64,000 nucleotides of DNA, from the NCBI GenBank assembly GCA_036273735.1, contig DASUHA010000014.1:1-64000 (forward strand). The letters run 5' to 3'. Position 1 is the stretch's first letter, and each line of letters begins with the position of its first letter. Of this stretch, positions 34,177 through 42,565 are shown piece by piece. The notes beneath the pieces were generated by a model that was not told the origin of the DNA, did not search any database, and saw only the letters and a program-made list of their open reading frames with translations. This DNA is from 13-2-20CM-66-19 sp036273735 (lineage in GTDB: Bacteria; Pseudomonadota; Gammaproteobacteria; Steroidobacterales; Steroidobacteraceae). The translations under genes were made by a program, and so were the position numbers.

Positions 34177-35592
34177 ATGACGGCAGATCGCATCGCGCCG
34201 CCGGTAGCGGCGTTGTTTCCCGGGAGTCAGGTCCGCGAAGACATCGACGACCGTCTGACCCGTGCGCTCGCGGCAGCGACCCAACGGGTGCTCCAAGGGC
34301 CGGTCGTGCCGGACATCGACATGACGGAGCTGCGCCGCGAGCTCGCCACCTTCGATTTCGCGCAGCCCCGGCCGCTCGAGGAGCTGCTCGACTGGACCAT
34401 CGGCGCGCTCGAGCACGGCACGGTGCACATGACGCACCCGCGCTACTTCGGTCTGTTCAATCCGCCGTCCAACTTTCCATCACAATGCGCGGACCGCATC
34501 TCGGGAGCCTTCAATCCACAGCTCGCCAGCTCCGGCTCCTCGCCCGCGCCGGTCGCCATCGAGCAGCACGTCATCCGCGCACTCGCGCAGCGCGCGGGCC
34601 TGCCGGCGGAGTCCGCCGGCCATTTCACCACGAGCGGCTCGGAAGCCAACTATACCGCTCTGATCTGCGCCCTGACCCGCGCGGACACGCGCTTTGCCGA
34701 TGCAGGCGTGCGGGCGTTCGACGGCCCGGTCGCGATGTACACCTCACGTGAGTGCCAGCCCGCCTGGCACAAGATCGTGCACCAGGCCGGTATCGGCCGC
34801 GCCGCCCTCAAGCTGATCGCCACCGATGGCACCGGCCGCATGGACGTGCGCGCGCTCGCCGAGCAGATTCGCGAGGACCGGCGTCGGGGCGTCGTGCCCG
34901 TGTTGATTTCCGCGACGGCCGGCACCACCGGGGCCGGCATGGTCGATCCTCTCGAGCCGTGCGCGAGCGTCGCGCGCGAATGCAACATCTGGTACCACGT
35001 CGATGCGGCCTGGGGCGGCGCGGCGCTCTGCTCCGAGCGTCTGCGCGGCGAGCTCGAGGGCATCGAGCTCGCCGATTCCCTGACGATCGATGCGCACAAG
35101 TGGCTGGCAACGACCATGGGCTGCGGCATGTTCATCACGCGCGAGCCGGCGATCCTGAGCGAGGCGTTCCGGGTGGGCGCCGAGTTCATGCCCTCGAGCG
35201 CCACGAGCATCGACCCCTATCTCAACACCGTGCAGTGGTCGCGTCGCTTCATGGGGCTCAGGCTCTTCCTGTCACTCGCCGCGGCGGGATGGGAGGGGTA
35301 CGGTGCGCACGTGGAGCGGGCTCAACAGGTGATCGATTGCGCGAAGCAGCGCCTCGCGGCGAAAGGTTGGAGCATTGCCAACGACTCGCGGCTGGCCGTG
35401 CTCTGCGTGCGGCCGCCCGCGGGCTTTCCGCCCATCCGCGAGATCGCGCGCAAGGTGCTCGCCTCGGGACGTGCCTGGGTGGCTGTCGCCAAGCTCGAGG
35501 GGCGTGAAGTGGTGCGGATCTGCGCCACGCACGGCGAGATCACGATCGCCGATGTCGAAGAGCTGGTTGCAGCGCTCGAAGCGACGCGCTGA
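34177..35592 (+). CDS. Group II PLP-dependent decarboxylase/aminotransferase-like protein
   Basis: A 471-residue fold type I PLP enzyme. Key stretches are HPRYFGLFNPPSNFPSQCADR, TTSGSEANYTAL, SATAGTTGAGMVDPL, WYHVDAAWGGAAL (cofactor aspartate) and TIDAHKWLATTMGCGMF with the Schiff-base lysine. These are typical of the pyridoxal-dependent decarboxylase family (glutamate/aspartate/aromatic amino-acid decarboxylases). It could make an amine from an amino acid. It lies 8 bases after the MetY-like gene and ends 2 bases from the convergent carrier gene. Confidence 0.85.
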   Translation: MTADRIAPPVAALFPGSQVREDIDDRLTRALAAATQRVLQGPVVPDIDMTELRRELATFDFAQPRPLEELLDWTIGALEHGTVHMTHPRYFGLFNPPSNFPSQCADRISGAFNPQLASSGSSPAPVAIEQHVIRALAQRAGLPAESAGHFTTSGSEANYTALICALTRADTRFADAGVRAFDGPVAMYTSRECQPAWHKIVHQAGIGRAALKLIATDGTGRMDVRALAEQIREDRRRGVVPVLISATAGTTGAGMVDPLEPCASVARECNIWYHVDAAWGGAALCSERLRGELEGIELADSLTIDAHKWLATTMGCGMFITREPAILSEAFRVGAEFMPSSATSIDPYLNTVQWSRRFMGLRLFLSLAAAGWEGYGAHVERAQQVIDCAKQRLAAKGWSIANDSRLAVLCVRPPAGFPPIREIARKVLASGRAWVAVAKLEGREVVRICATHGEITIADVEELVAALEATR

Positions 35593-35594
35593 CT

Positions 35595-35873
35595 TCAGCT
35601 TGCCGGGGTGATCCGCTCGAGCATCGCCTCGATGGAGGCGATGGAGGCGAAGTTCTCCGGCGTGATTTCCGATTGCGCGATGGTGAGGTTGAACTCGGCC
35701 TCGATCGCCAGCATGAGGCCCACCATCTTGATCGAGCTGATGCCGAGCTCCGAGAGACGGGCATCGACGGCCAGCGGCCGAGTGGCGCCGGGGGCGCCCA
35801 GGGCCTTGCGTACGAGCGCCAGGAGCCGCTCGCGTGCAGTCAGGGAAGACACCGCTTCACTCATTATGCTCAT
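35595..35873 (-). CDS. Carrier protein 2, probable amino-acid carrier protein
   Basis: A 92-residue protein. The 4'-phosphopantetheine site is in LSELGISSIKMVGLMLAIE, where the usual DSL is replaced by a serine-serine-isoleucine variant; this ELGISSIKMV form is what I recall for partners of class II aaRS-like amino acid:[carrier protein] ligases. It precedes no ligase on its own strand, but the ligase gene is 2.4 kb away at 38243-39169. The first or fourth codon may be the start (both ATG). Confidence 0.83.
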   Translation of the reverse strand: MSIMSEAVSSLTARERLLALVRKALGAPGATRPLAVDARLSELGISSIKMVGLMLAIEAEFNLTIAQSEITPENFASIASIEAMLERITPAS

Positions 35874-35897
35874 GCGCCCACGCTCGTTTGCTACCGA

Positions 35898-36887
35898 TCA
35901 TACCCCGGCAAGCGCGGATTTGCGCGTGCATTCCTTCGCATTTGCCACATATTTCAGCCAATTACGGTAAATCGCCCGCGCCCCTGACTGCCATCGCGCC
36001 TCGAGCCCGGCAATCAGCTCCGCCATCGGAAACGCCGTCAGCAGCTCCGCATCCCGTGCCGTCGCGGCGCGCCGATGGAAAGCGTCGATGAGCTCGAGCG
36101 CCCGCGGAGCGAAGTAGCCGTGGGGCAGGGTGGGCCATGCCGGCTGCTCCGCGCGCAGATACCGGCCGACGTCGCGGCGGTACTCTTTGAGCAGGGTCGC
36201 CGGCTCGTATTCCGGGTGGCCCTGGAAGCACACGAGGGAGCTGCGACGCTCGCTCACGAACAGATCCGCACCGGTCTCATCCGAGAAGCTGAGCACGTTG
36301 AAGCCGGCCGCTGCGAGCGCATCGACGGGCAGCTCATTCCAGCGCGAATGCGGTGTGAGCAGCGGCGCCTGCAACCCTTCCAGCAGAGGATGGCCGGCAT
36401 GGATGCGGTGCTCGAATACGCCGAAGCGCTTCTGCTCGAGGCGCCGCCGGCGCACTCCTGCCAGCGCCTGTGCCAACGCATGTGCCGCGAGACACGACCA
36501 GATGGACGTTGCCGTGTGCCTGTCGGCCCATTCGATGAGCTGCACCAGCGCCGCCCAGTAGGGCTCTTCCTCGAGCACGGATGTGCGCGGCTCCGTCCCT
36601 GTCACGATGAGCGCATCGGGGCGCTGCGACAACAGGTCATCGAGCTCCCAGTAAACCGAGTCGATCCGCGCCCGCGCGACAGGACCGCGCGCGAGCTGCG
36701 GCAGGCTCGAGAAGCGCAAGCGCACCGTGAGCGAATCCGCGGCAGCGGCGAGCAGCGTCCCGAACTGCAGCTCCGTCGCCTCGAGCGCCGGGTCGGGCAT
36801 ATTGTTCACCAGCCCGATCGTGACATCTCCCTGCGAGCGGCCCTGCGAGCGGGAGCGCGAGCCGCGATGCTCTACTTCGAGCGGCAT
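35898..36887 (-). CDS. Homoserine O-acyltransferase (MetA family)-like protein
   Basis: A 329-residue protein of the MetA/glutamine-amidotransferase-like fold. It has VTIGLVNNMPDPALEATELQF, GTEPR, a cysteine at the nucleophile position (SIWSCLAAHALAQ), PHSRWNELP, and FQGHPEYE, carrying the family's histidine and glutamate. The acyl-enzyme triad therefore looks intact. Family members succinylate or acetylate homoserine using CoA donors. Beside an aminoacyl-carrier system, an acyl- or aminoacyl-transfer onto an alcohol is possible but unproven. It is divergent from the flavoenzyme gene at 37020. Confidence 0.83.
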   Translation of the reverse strand: MPLEVEHRGSRSRSQGRSQGDVTIGLVNNMPDPALEATELQFGTLLAAAADSLTVRLRFSSLPQLARGPVARARIDSVYWELDDLLSQRPDALIVTGTEPRTSVLEEEPYWAALVQLIEWADRHTATSIWSCLAAHALAQALAGVRRRRLEQKRFGVFEHRIHAGHPLLEGLQAPLLTPHSRWNELPVDALAAAGFNVLSFSDETGADLFVSERRSSLVCFQGHPEYEPATLLKEYRRDVGRYLRAEQPAWPTLPHGYFAPRALELIDAFHRRAATARDAELLTAFPMAELIAGLEARWQSGARAIYRNWLKYVANAKECTRKSALAGV

Positions 36888-37019
36888 GATTTCTCTCGGT
36901 GCGTTATGTGATCCGGTACTGGCGGCAAGCCCGGCTTTTATGCGTTAATAGTTGCCAGGCCGGGGAGCCTATCTATACCAGCGTCAGGAAAGAATTAGAA
37001 CCCAGCGGGGACCGCTTTT

Positions 37020-38228
37020 GTGAACGATTCGTCTGTCGCACATTCCATCGCCGCCGGTTCCGCTTCTTCGGCAGCCACTCTGAGCGAGCGCTCCGCGGCC
37101 GTAGCCGCGGTGGCTGCACGCCATGCGGCCGAGGTCGACTCGGCGCCGCGATTTCCGGCGGAGACTTTCGCGGCCGTCAAGGCACAGCGCCTCCTCGGGA
37201 TCCTGGTGCCATCCAGCCTCGGCGGTGAAGGCGCATCCGTACAACAGGTTGCCGATGTCTGCTACAGGCTCGGCCAGGCCTGCTCCTCGACGGCGATGAT
37301 CTATGCGATGCATCAGGTGAAAGTCGCCTGCCTCGTGCGCCACGGGCGCGCGAGCGAAGCGATCGAGCGCCTGCTGCGGCGTCTGTGCGCCGAGCAGCTG
37401 CTGTTGGCTTCCTCGACGACGGAAGGCCAGCGCGGCGGCGACGTCCGCTCGAGCGAGGCGGCGGTCGAGCATCGCGATGGCCGCATTCATCTCGAGCGGC
37501 GGGCCACCGTCATCTCCTACGGCTCCCAGGCGGATGGTGTCGTGACGACTGCCCGCAGGGCCGCCGATGCCGACTCCTCCGACCAGGTGTTGATCGCGTT
37601 CCTCAAAGACGATTACACGCTCACGCGCCTGCAGGGTTGGAACACGCTCGGCATGCGGGGTACCTGCAGCGAGGGCTATACCCTCAAGGCGTCGGGATCA
37701 CCGGGCCAGGTGCTGCCCGAGCCCTACGCGGGCATTCATTCGCAGACCATGGTGCCGTTCGCGCACCTGCTGTGGGGATCGGTCTGGGCGGGCATCGCCG
37801 CCGGGGCCACCGCGCGCGCCCAGGCTTTCGTGCGCCACGCTGCGCGTCAGGCGGGCGGGCAGGCGCCTCCCGGAGCGCCGCAGCTCACCCAGGCGCAGTC
37901 GAAGCTGCGGACACTGCGCGGCGTCCTCGCCAACTCGCTGCGCGCCTACGAGAGCAGGATGGACGATCCGAAGGCGCTCGGTGCGCTCGACTTCCAGTCG
38001 CAGATCACCCTGACGAAGGTGGAAGTCTCGGAGCTGGCCGTCGCGACCGTGCTCACCGCGCTGCGGGTCTGCGGACTCTCCGGCTACCGCTGCGACAGCG
38101 AGTTCAGCGTCGAGCGACAGCTGCGCGACGTGCTCTCATCGCCACTCATGATCAACAACGACCGCATTCTCGCGAGTCTCGCCGGCACGTCACTGCTGGC
38201 GGCCGTCCCGACTTCACTGAGCGACTGA
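37020..38228 (+). CDS. Acyl-CoA-dehydrogenase-like flavoenzyme acting with the aminoacyl-carrier system
   Basis: A 402-residue protein with a GTG start. It is clearly paralogous to 18219-19415: shared AMHxVxVACLVRHG, GMRGTCSxGY and QTMVPxxHLLWxSxWxGIAA in the same order. It has the helical N-terminal, beta middle (GSQADGVVTTARRA) and helical C-terminal domains of the ACAD fold. It lies 14 bases upstream of the amino acid:[carrier protein] ligase, so a carrier-bound aminoacyl group is the likely substrate, oxidised or hydroxylated. No dedicated flavin reductase sits beside it; the one at 19412 may serve both. Confidence 0.8.
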   Translation: MNDSSVAHSIAAGSASSAATLSERSAAVAAVAARHAAEVDSAPRFPAETFAAVKAQRLLGILVPSSLGGEGASVQQVADVCYRLGQACSSTAMIYAMHQVKVACLVRHGRASEAIERLLRRLCAEQLLLASSTTEGQRGGDVRSSEAAVEHRDGRIHLERRATVISYGSQADGVVTTARRAADADSSDQVLIAFLKDDYTLTRLQGWNTLGMRGTCSEGYTLKASGSPGQVLPEPYAGIHSQTMVPFAHLLWGSVWAGIAAGATARAQAFVRHAARQAGGQAPPGAPQLTQAQSKLRTLRGVLANSLRAYESRMDDPKALGALDFQSQITLTKVEVSELAVATVLTALRVCGLSGYRCDSEFSVERQLRDVLSSPLMINNDRILASLAGTSLLAAVPTSLSD

Positions 38229-38242
38229 CCCCTTCACGATTC

Positions 38243-39169
38243 ATGAGCCCATTTCAGTTGGAAACGTCTGCGAGCGTTCCCGAGGCGTTGGAACGCATCC
38301 GGGGGGCCCTGTTCCATCGGATCGGAGCCGATGGCGTGTACGCCCGCACCGGCCTCTACGAAGAGGTGCTGCAGCGCCTGGCGGCGTTCGTCACGCGGCA
38401 ACGGGATCCGAGAGCGGAGGTGTTGCGCTTCCCGCCGGTGATGAGCCGGGCGCAGCTCGAGAAGTCGGGATACCTCAAGAGCTTCCCCAACCTTCTCGGC
38501 TGTGTCTGCGCGCTGCATGGCACCGAAGCAGAGGTCCGCGCCGCCGCCGACAGCCATGAGTCGGGCGGTGACTGGACGCGCTCGCTCGCCCCGTCCGATC
38601 TGGTGCTCTCGCCCGCTGCCTGTTATCCCGTATATCCTCTCGCGGCCGAGCGCGGCCGTCTGCCCAAGGACGGTTGGATCTTCGATGTGGCCGCGGACTG
38701 CTTCCGCCGCGAGCCCTCACTCGCGCTCGATCGGCTGCAGTCCTTCAGAATGCGCGAGTTCGTGCGCATCGGCTCCCCCGAGGCGATCCAGGTGTTTCGC
38801 GAGGAGTGGATGAGTCGCGCGCAACGGCTAGCGGACGAGCTGGCGCTGCCCTGTCAGCTCGATGTGGCGAACGATCCTTTCTTCGGCCGCGTCGGACAGA
38901 TGATGGCCGTGAGCCAGCGCCAGCAGTCGCTCAAATTCGAGCTGTTGATTCCCTACTACGAGGGCGCGAAGCCGACCGCCTGCATGAGCTTCAACTATCA
39001 TCGCGACCACTTCGGGATCACCTGGGGGATCGGGAGCGAGGATGGCGCGCCGGCGCATACGAGCTGTGTCGCTTTCGGCATGGACCGCCTGGCCGTGGCG
39101 CTCTTCTGCATCCATGGCCTCGACCTCACGCGCTGGCCGGCTTCGGCCCGGCGCGCCCTCGCGCTCTAG
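38243..39169 (+). CDS. Amino acid:[carrier protein] ligase (class II aaRS-like)
   Basis: A 308-residue protein lacking any tRNA-binding arm. It is a truncated class II seryl-tRNA synthetase-like core: motif 2 FRREPS at about 154-159 and motif 3 FGMDRLAVAL at about 278-287. Zinc ligands of the family are all present: Cys127, Glu172 and Cys275. They keep the spacing of Cys131, Glu176 and Cys279 that I recall for Bradyrhizobium Bll0957. The family activates glycine or alanine with ATP and loads it onto a phosphopantetheinylated carrier, here most likely 35595-35873. It is directly coupled to the flavoenzyme upstream. Confidence 0.9.
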   Translation: MSPFQLETSASVPEALERIRGALFHRIGADGVYARTGLYEEVLQRLAAFVTRQRDPRAEVLRFPPVMSRAQLEKSGYLKSFPNLLGCVCALHGTEAEVRAAADSHESGGDWTRSLAPSDLVLSPAACYPVYPLAAERGRLPKDGWIFDVAADCFRREPSLALDRLQSFRMREFVRIGSPEAIQVFREEWMSRAQRLADELALPCQLDVANDPFFGRVGQMMAVSQRQQSLKFELLIPYYEGAKPTACMSFNYHRDHFGITWGIGSEDGAPAHTSCVAFGMDRLAVALFCIHGLDLTRWPASARRALAL

Positions 39170-39199
39170 GCCCGGCAGGCTCTCAGGCGCTGAAAGGCC

Positions 39200-40135
39200 G
39201 TGCCTCTCGATCCGCAGGTCAGGCGCTTCCTGGACAGGTTGGCGGCGGCCGCTCCGCGCGAGGCCTCCGGACTCAGCGTAACCGAGCGCCGCGCCTCCAT
39301 CGAGCGGCTCACGGCCCTCGGCGGCGAGCCCGAGGCCGTCGGGCGCATCGAGAAGCGCTCGATCCCCGGCCCCGCGGGAATGCTGCGGGCATGGATCTAT
39401 ACCCCGTTGGGCGCGCGCATGGGCCTCCTGCCGGGGCTCATGTACTTTCATGGCGGCGGCTTCGTCGGCGGCAGTCTCGAGACCCACGACGGAATCTGCC
39501 GGTCCCTCACCCATGCGAGCGGCTGCAGGCTGGTCGCAGTGGATTATCGGCTGGGTCCCGAGGCCCGATTCCCCGCCGCCGTGGAGGATGCCTGTGCGGC
39601 GACCCGCTGGATTGCAGGGCATGCTTCTCAGCTCGGTATCGATGCCCGGCGTCTGGGAGTGTGCGGCGATTCAGCCGGAGCCACGCTCGCCACGGTGGTT
39701 GCACAGATCCTCGCCGCAGAAGGGCCGCCGCGGCTCGCGATGCAGTTCCTGCTCTGTCCGATCCTCGACTATCGGGCGGAGACCGCCTCGTGGGATGCCT
39801 TCGGGTCCGGTCACTTCCTCGATCGGCAGACGCTCGAGCACGATCTACGGCATTATCTGGGGGAGGATGCGGACCCGGGAGATCCCCGCATCTCGCCGCT
39901 GCGGGCGCCGCGGCTCGAGGGGCTGCCTCCGACGTGCATCCATACGGCAGAATGCGATCCGCTGCGGGATGAGGGGGCGGAGTATGCTTCTCGTCTAGAA
40001 AAGGCCGGGGTGCCCGCCAGTTATCGCTGCCACTCCGGTATGATCCACCTGTTCTATGCACTGAGGGCCGTAATTCCGTACGGTGCCGAGGCGTACCGCC
40101 AGATGGGGGCGGATATCCGGGCACTGCTCGACTGA
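39200..40135 (+). CDS. Alpha/beta hydrolase, hormone-sensitive-lipase family
   Basis: A 311-residue protein with a GTG start. It has YFHGGGFVGGS (oxyanion HGGG), the nucleophile elbow GDSAGAT, the acidic residue near ECDPLRDEG and the catalytic histidine in GMIHLFY: a complete HSL/arylesterase set. It could release or hydrolyse the pathway product, or cleave an ester. It lies 30 bases downstream of the ligase and 5 bases before the NTF2-like gene. No signal peptide. Confidence 0.85.
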   Translation: MPLDPQVRRFLDRLAAAAPREASGLSVTERRASIERLTALGGEPEAVGRIEKRSIPGPAGMLRAWIYTPLGARMGLLPGLMYFHGGGFVGGSLETHDGICRSLTHASGCRLVAVDYRLGPEARFPAAVEDACAATRWIAGHASQLGIDARRLGVCGDSAGATLATVVAQILAAEGPPRLAMQFLLCPILDYRAETASWDAFGSGHFLDRQTLEHDLRHYLGEDADPGDPRISPLRAPRLEGLPPTCIHTAECDPLRDEGAEYASRLEKAGVPASYRCHSGMIHLFYALRAVIPYGAEAYRQMGADIRALLD

Positions 40136-40140
40136 ACCTC

Positions 40141-40545
40141 ATGCCGCAAGCCGATCCACGTGATGACGTCCGAGCAGACGTCGAGAAGCTGCTCGCAGAC
40201 TTGTACGCTGCCCGCACGACCGGTGCGCTCGAGCCCCTGTGCGCGCTCTTCACGCCAGATGCCGTCTTCAAGATCTCCGGATCGAGCGACGGCAAGCCGA
40301 TCGCACTGTCTGCCCGGGGGAGTCAGGAGGTCCGCTCCTGGCTCACCGTGCTGGTCAAGACATTCAAAATCACGCGCCATGAGATTCTGTCCATGGTGAT
40401 CGACGGACAGCGGGCCGCGGTCCACTGGCGGGCGAGCATCCACTCGCGCGTCACGGGAGCGAGTGTGCCGACTGAGCTCGTTGATCTGGTTGAAGTGCGC
40501 AATGGCCGCATCGGGTCATATGTCGAGCTCTTCGTACCCGCCTGA
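40141..40545 (+). CDS. NTF2/SnoaL-like small protein
   Basis: A 134-residue protein with the cone-shaped fold pattern: an N-terminal helix followed by ALCALFTPDAVFKISG, and strands such as AVHWRASIHSRVTGASVPTELVDLVEVRNGRIGSYVELF. Such proteins are polyketide cyclases, isomerases or simple binding domains; active residues cannot be assigned. The position inside the operon suggests a step on a small intermediate or a carrier-linked one. Confidence 0.72.
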   Translation: MPQADPRDDVRADVEKLLADLYAARTTGALEPLCALFTPDAVFKISGSSDGKPIALSARGSQEVRSWLTVLVKTFKITRHEILSMVIDGQRAAVHWRASIHSRVTGASVPTELVDLVEVRNGRIGSYVELFVPA

Positions 40546-40558
40546 CGGGGAGGGAGCG

Positions 40559-42541
40559 TTGAACGCCAACGCGATCGAGGAGACGGACGTCAGGATCGCC
40601 GCCGGCGGCAATGAGGCGCTCTACATCCCCTCCGGCGATCGACAACTCTTCGGATGGCTGCACCGTCCCCCGGGGACGGTCCCTGCGCGTTGGGGCGTGG
40701 TTCTCTGCAAACCCTTCGGCTTCGAGGCGCTCTGCGGCCATCGAAGCATGCGCGTCTTTGCCGGCATGGCCGCCGCGCTCGGTATACCGGTGCTGCGCTT
40801 CGATTATCTCGGCACGGGTGACTCCGCCGAGATCGAAGCAGACGCCGACCAGGTCGAGATCTGGACCCGGGACATCGCGAGCGCCGTTGCGGAGCTGCGC
40901 CGGCGGACCGGTGTCGCGCGCGTGTGTTTGCTCGGCTTTCGCCTCGGCGCGCTGCTCTCGGTGCTTGCCACACGGTCGTGTCAGGTCGATGCGCTCGCGC
41001 TCGTCGCACCGGTGTTGAGCGGCCGAAAGTATCTGCGGGAGGCGCGTACTGCACAGCTCGCGGCGGAGGCGGGCGAGGCGCAGCGTGTCGAGCAGCTTAC
41101 GGCAGGCGGCCCGGAAGCGCCGCCGGCCGCACCCGCCTCAGGGTCAACCCCGAGCGGGGCACAGACTCCGGCACACGGCGCGATGGAGGTGAACGGATTC
41201 CCGCTCTCGGCGGCGAGCGTCGCGCGCCTCTCGGCGCTCGATCTCAACGGTGTCCCGCTCCCCGGAATCGCGAATGTGCTGCTCATCGATCGCAGCGATC
41301 TGCCGGTCGCGCGCGGTTGGTCACAGGAGCTCGGCGGGCTAGGTGCAAAGGTCACCTACCAGGCGCTGCCGGGCTTCGTCGAGATGATGCTGACGGATCC
41401 GCAGTTTGCGTCCCTGCCGCAGGAAATGCTGGCGGCCACCCGCAATTGGCTGTCGACGCTCGAGGGGCTGAGCCGCCAGTCGTGGCATCCCGGCCGCGCG
41501 GCCACCTTCGTCTCGCGATCCGCCTTGCTCGCCCTCGAGAGCGAAACATCGGGCCCAGGCTCCTCGGCCTCGGGCATCTCGGAGCGTCCCGTCTTCTTCG
41601 GCGCGGACCAGACTCTCTTCGGGATCGTCACCGCGCCGGACGGGCAGGAGACGCGCCGCCGGGCGGTGATCCTTCTGAACGCCGGCGCCACGTATCACAT
41701 CGGATCGAGCCGGATGTACGTATCGCTGGCGCGCCGCTGGGCGCAGCGCGGCTACTACGTACTGCGGATGGACTTGTCGGGTCTCGGCGAGAGTCCGGCG
41801 CGGGCGGGCTGCGCCGACAACAATGTGTTCCCGCCCGATGCGATCGAGGACATGCGCGCCGCCACCGATTTCATGTCGCGGCGCTATGGTGCGCGCGAGA
41901 TCACCTTGAGCGGTCTCTGCTCGGGCGCGTATCACTCTTTGCGCGCGGCCGTCGCGGGCCTGCCGCTCAACCGCCTGCTGATGGTGAACGCCCAGAACTA
42001 TTTCTGGGACCAGAGCATGACGCTCGAGGGGCTGCAGCTCGCGGAGGTGGTCCGCAATCCGACGATCTATCGCGAGCGGATCTTCTCGGCGAGAGCCTGG
42101 AGGCGATTCCTGACTGGCCAGGTGAACATCTGGCGGATCGTCAAGATCTATCTCCATCGTCCGGTGCTCGCGCTCAAGTCCATGCTGCGCGATATAGCGA
42201 GGGTGGCGGGCGTTCGGCTGCGCCACGACCTGGGCAGGGAGTTGGAGACCATCATCGCGCGGGGTGTGCGCGTGATATTCGTGTTCGCGCGCGGCGAGCC
42301 GGGAATCGATCTTCTACGGATCGAGGCCGGGTCCATCGTGCGGCGCCTGGGCGAAAGATGCCGCGTACGAATCATCGACAGCGCCGACCACACCTTCAGC
42401 CGAAATGGTCCGCGACAGGTACTGGAGGAGGTGCTCAGTGACGAGCTGTTTGCGCGCCAGGACCCTTGGCCGGAGGAAGTTGCGGCGGAGCCCAAGGCGC
42501 AGGTGTCAAGGAACAAATCCCCGGCACACGATCGACTTTGA
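40559..42541 (+). CDS. Double-domain alpha/beta hydrolase, exosortase A-associated type
   Basis: A 660-residue protein. A TTG start is chosen because GGGGAGGGA sits just upstream and the upstream gene ends 13 bases before. Two alpha/beta hydrolase domains are fused: residues about 15-325 and 335-640. The first has a nucleophile elbow GFRLG (126-130) with no serine, the second GLCSG (452-456) with cysteine. Both halves resemble the two small hydrolases (hydr1/hydr2) that occur as separate genes in exosortase A loci. The first domain may be non-catalytic; the second may act as a thiol thioesterase or acyltransferase. Confidence 0.78.
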   Translation: MNANAIEETDVRIAAGGNEALYIPSGDRQLFGWLHRPPGTVPARWGVVLCKPFGFEALCGHRSMRVFAGMAAALGIPVLRFDYLGTGDSAEIEADADQVEIWTRDIASAVAELRRRTGVARVCLLGFRLGALLSVLATRSCQVDALALVAPVLSGRKYLREARTAQLAAEAGEAQRVEQLTAGGPEAPPAAPASGSTPSGAQTPAHGAMEVNGFPLSAASVARLSALDLNGVPLPGIANVLLIDRSDLPVARGWSQELGGLGAKVTYQALPGFVEMMLTDPQFASLPQEMLAATRNWLSTLEGLSRQSWHPGRAATFVSRSALLALESETSGPGSSASGISERPVFFGADQTLFGIVTAPDGQETRRRAVILLNAGATYHIGSSRMYVSLARRWAQRGYYVLRMDLSGLGESPARAGCADNNVFPPDAIEDMRAATDFMSRRYGAREITLSGLCSGAYHSLRAAVAGLPLNRLLMVNAQNYFWDQSMTLEGLQLAEVVRNPTIYRERIFSARAWRRFLTGQVNIWRIVKIYLHRPVLALKSMLRDIARVAGVRLRHDLGRELETIIARGVRVIFVFARGEPGIDLLRIEAGSIVRRLGERCRVRIIDSADHTFSRNGPRQVLEEVLSDELFARQDPWPEEVAAEPKAQVSRNKSPAHDRL

Positions 42542-42564
42542 CCGCGGCATATACGGCCGCGGTC
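42540..42564. terminator. Hairpin between convergent genes
   Basis: GACCGCGGC and GCCGCGGTC, a perfect 9-bp stem, flank ATATACG in the 24-base gap between the hydrolase and exosortase stops. The position suits a shared bidirectional terminator, although no T-run is present. Confidence 0.5.
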
Positions 42565-42565
42565 C

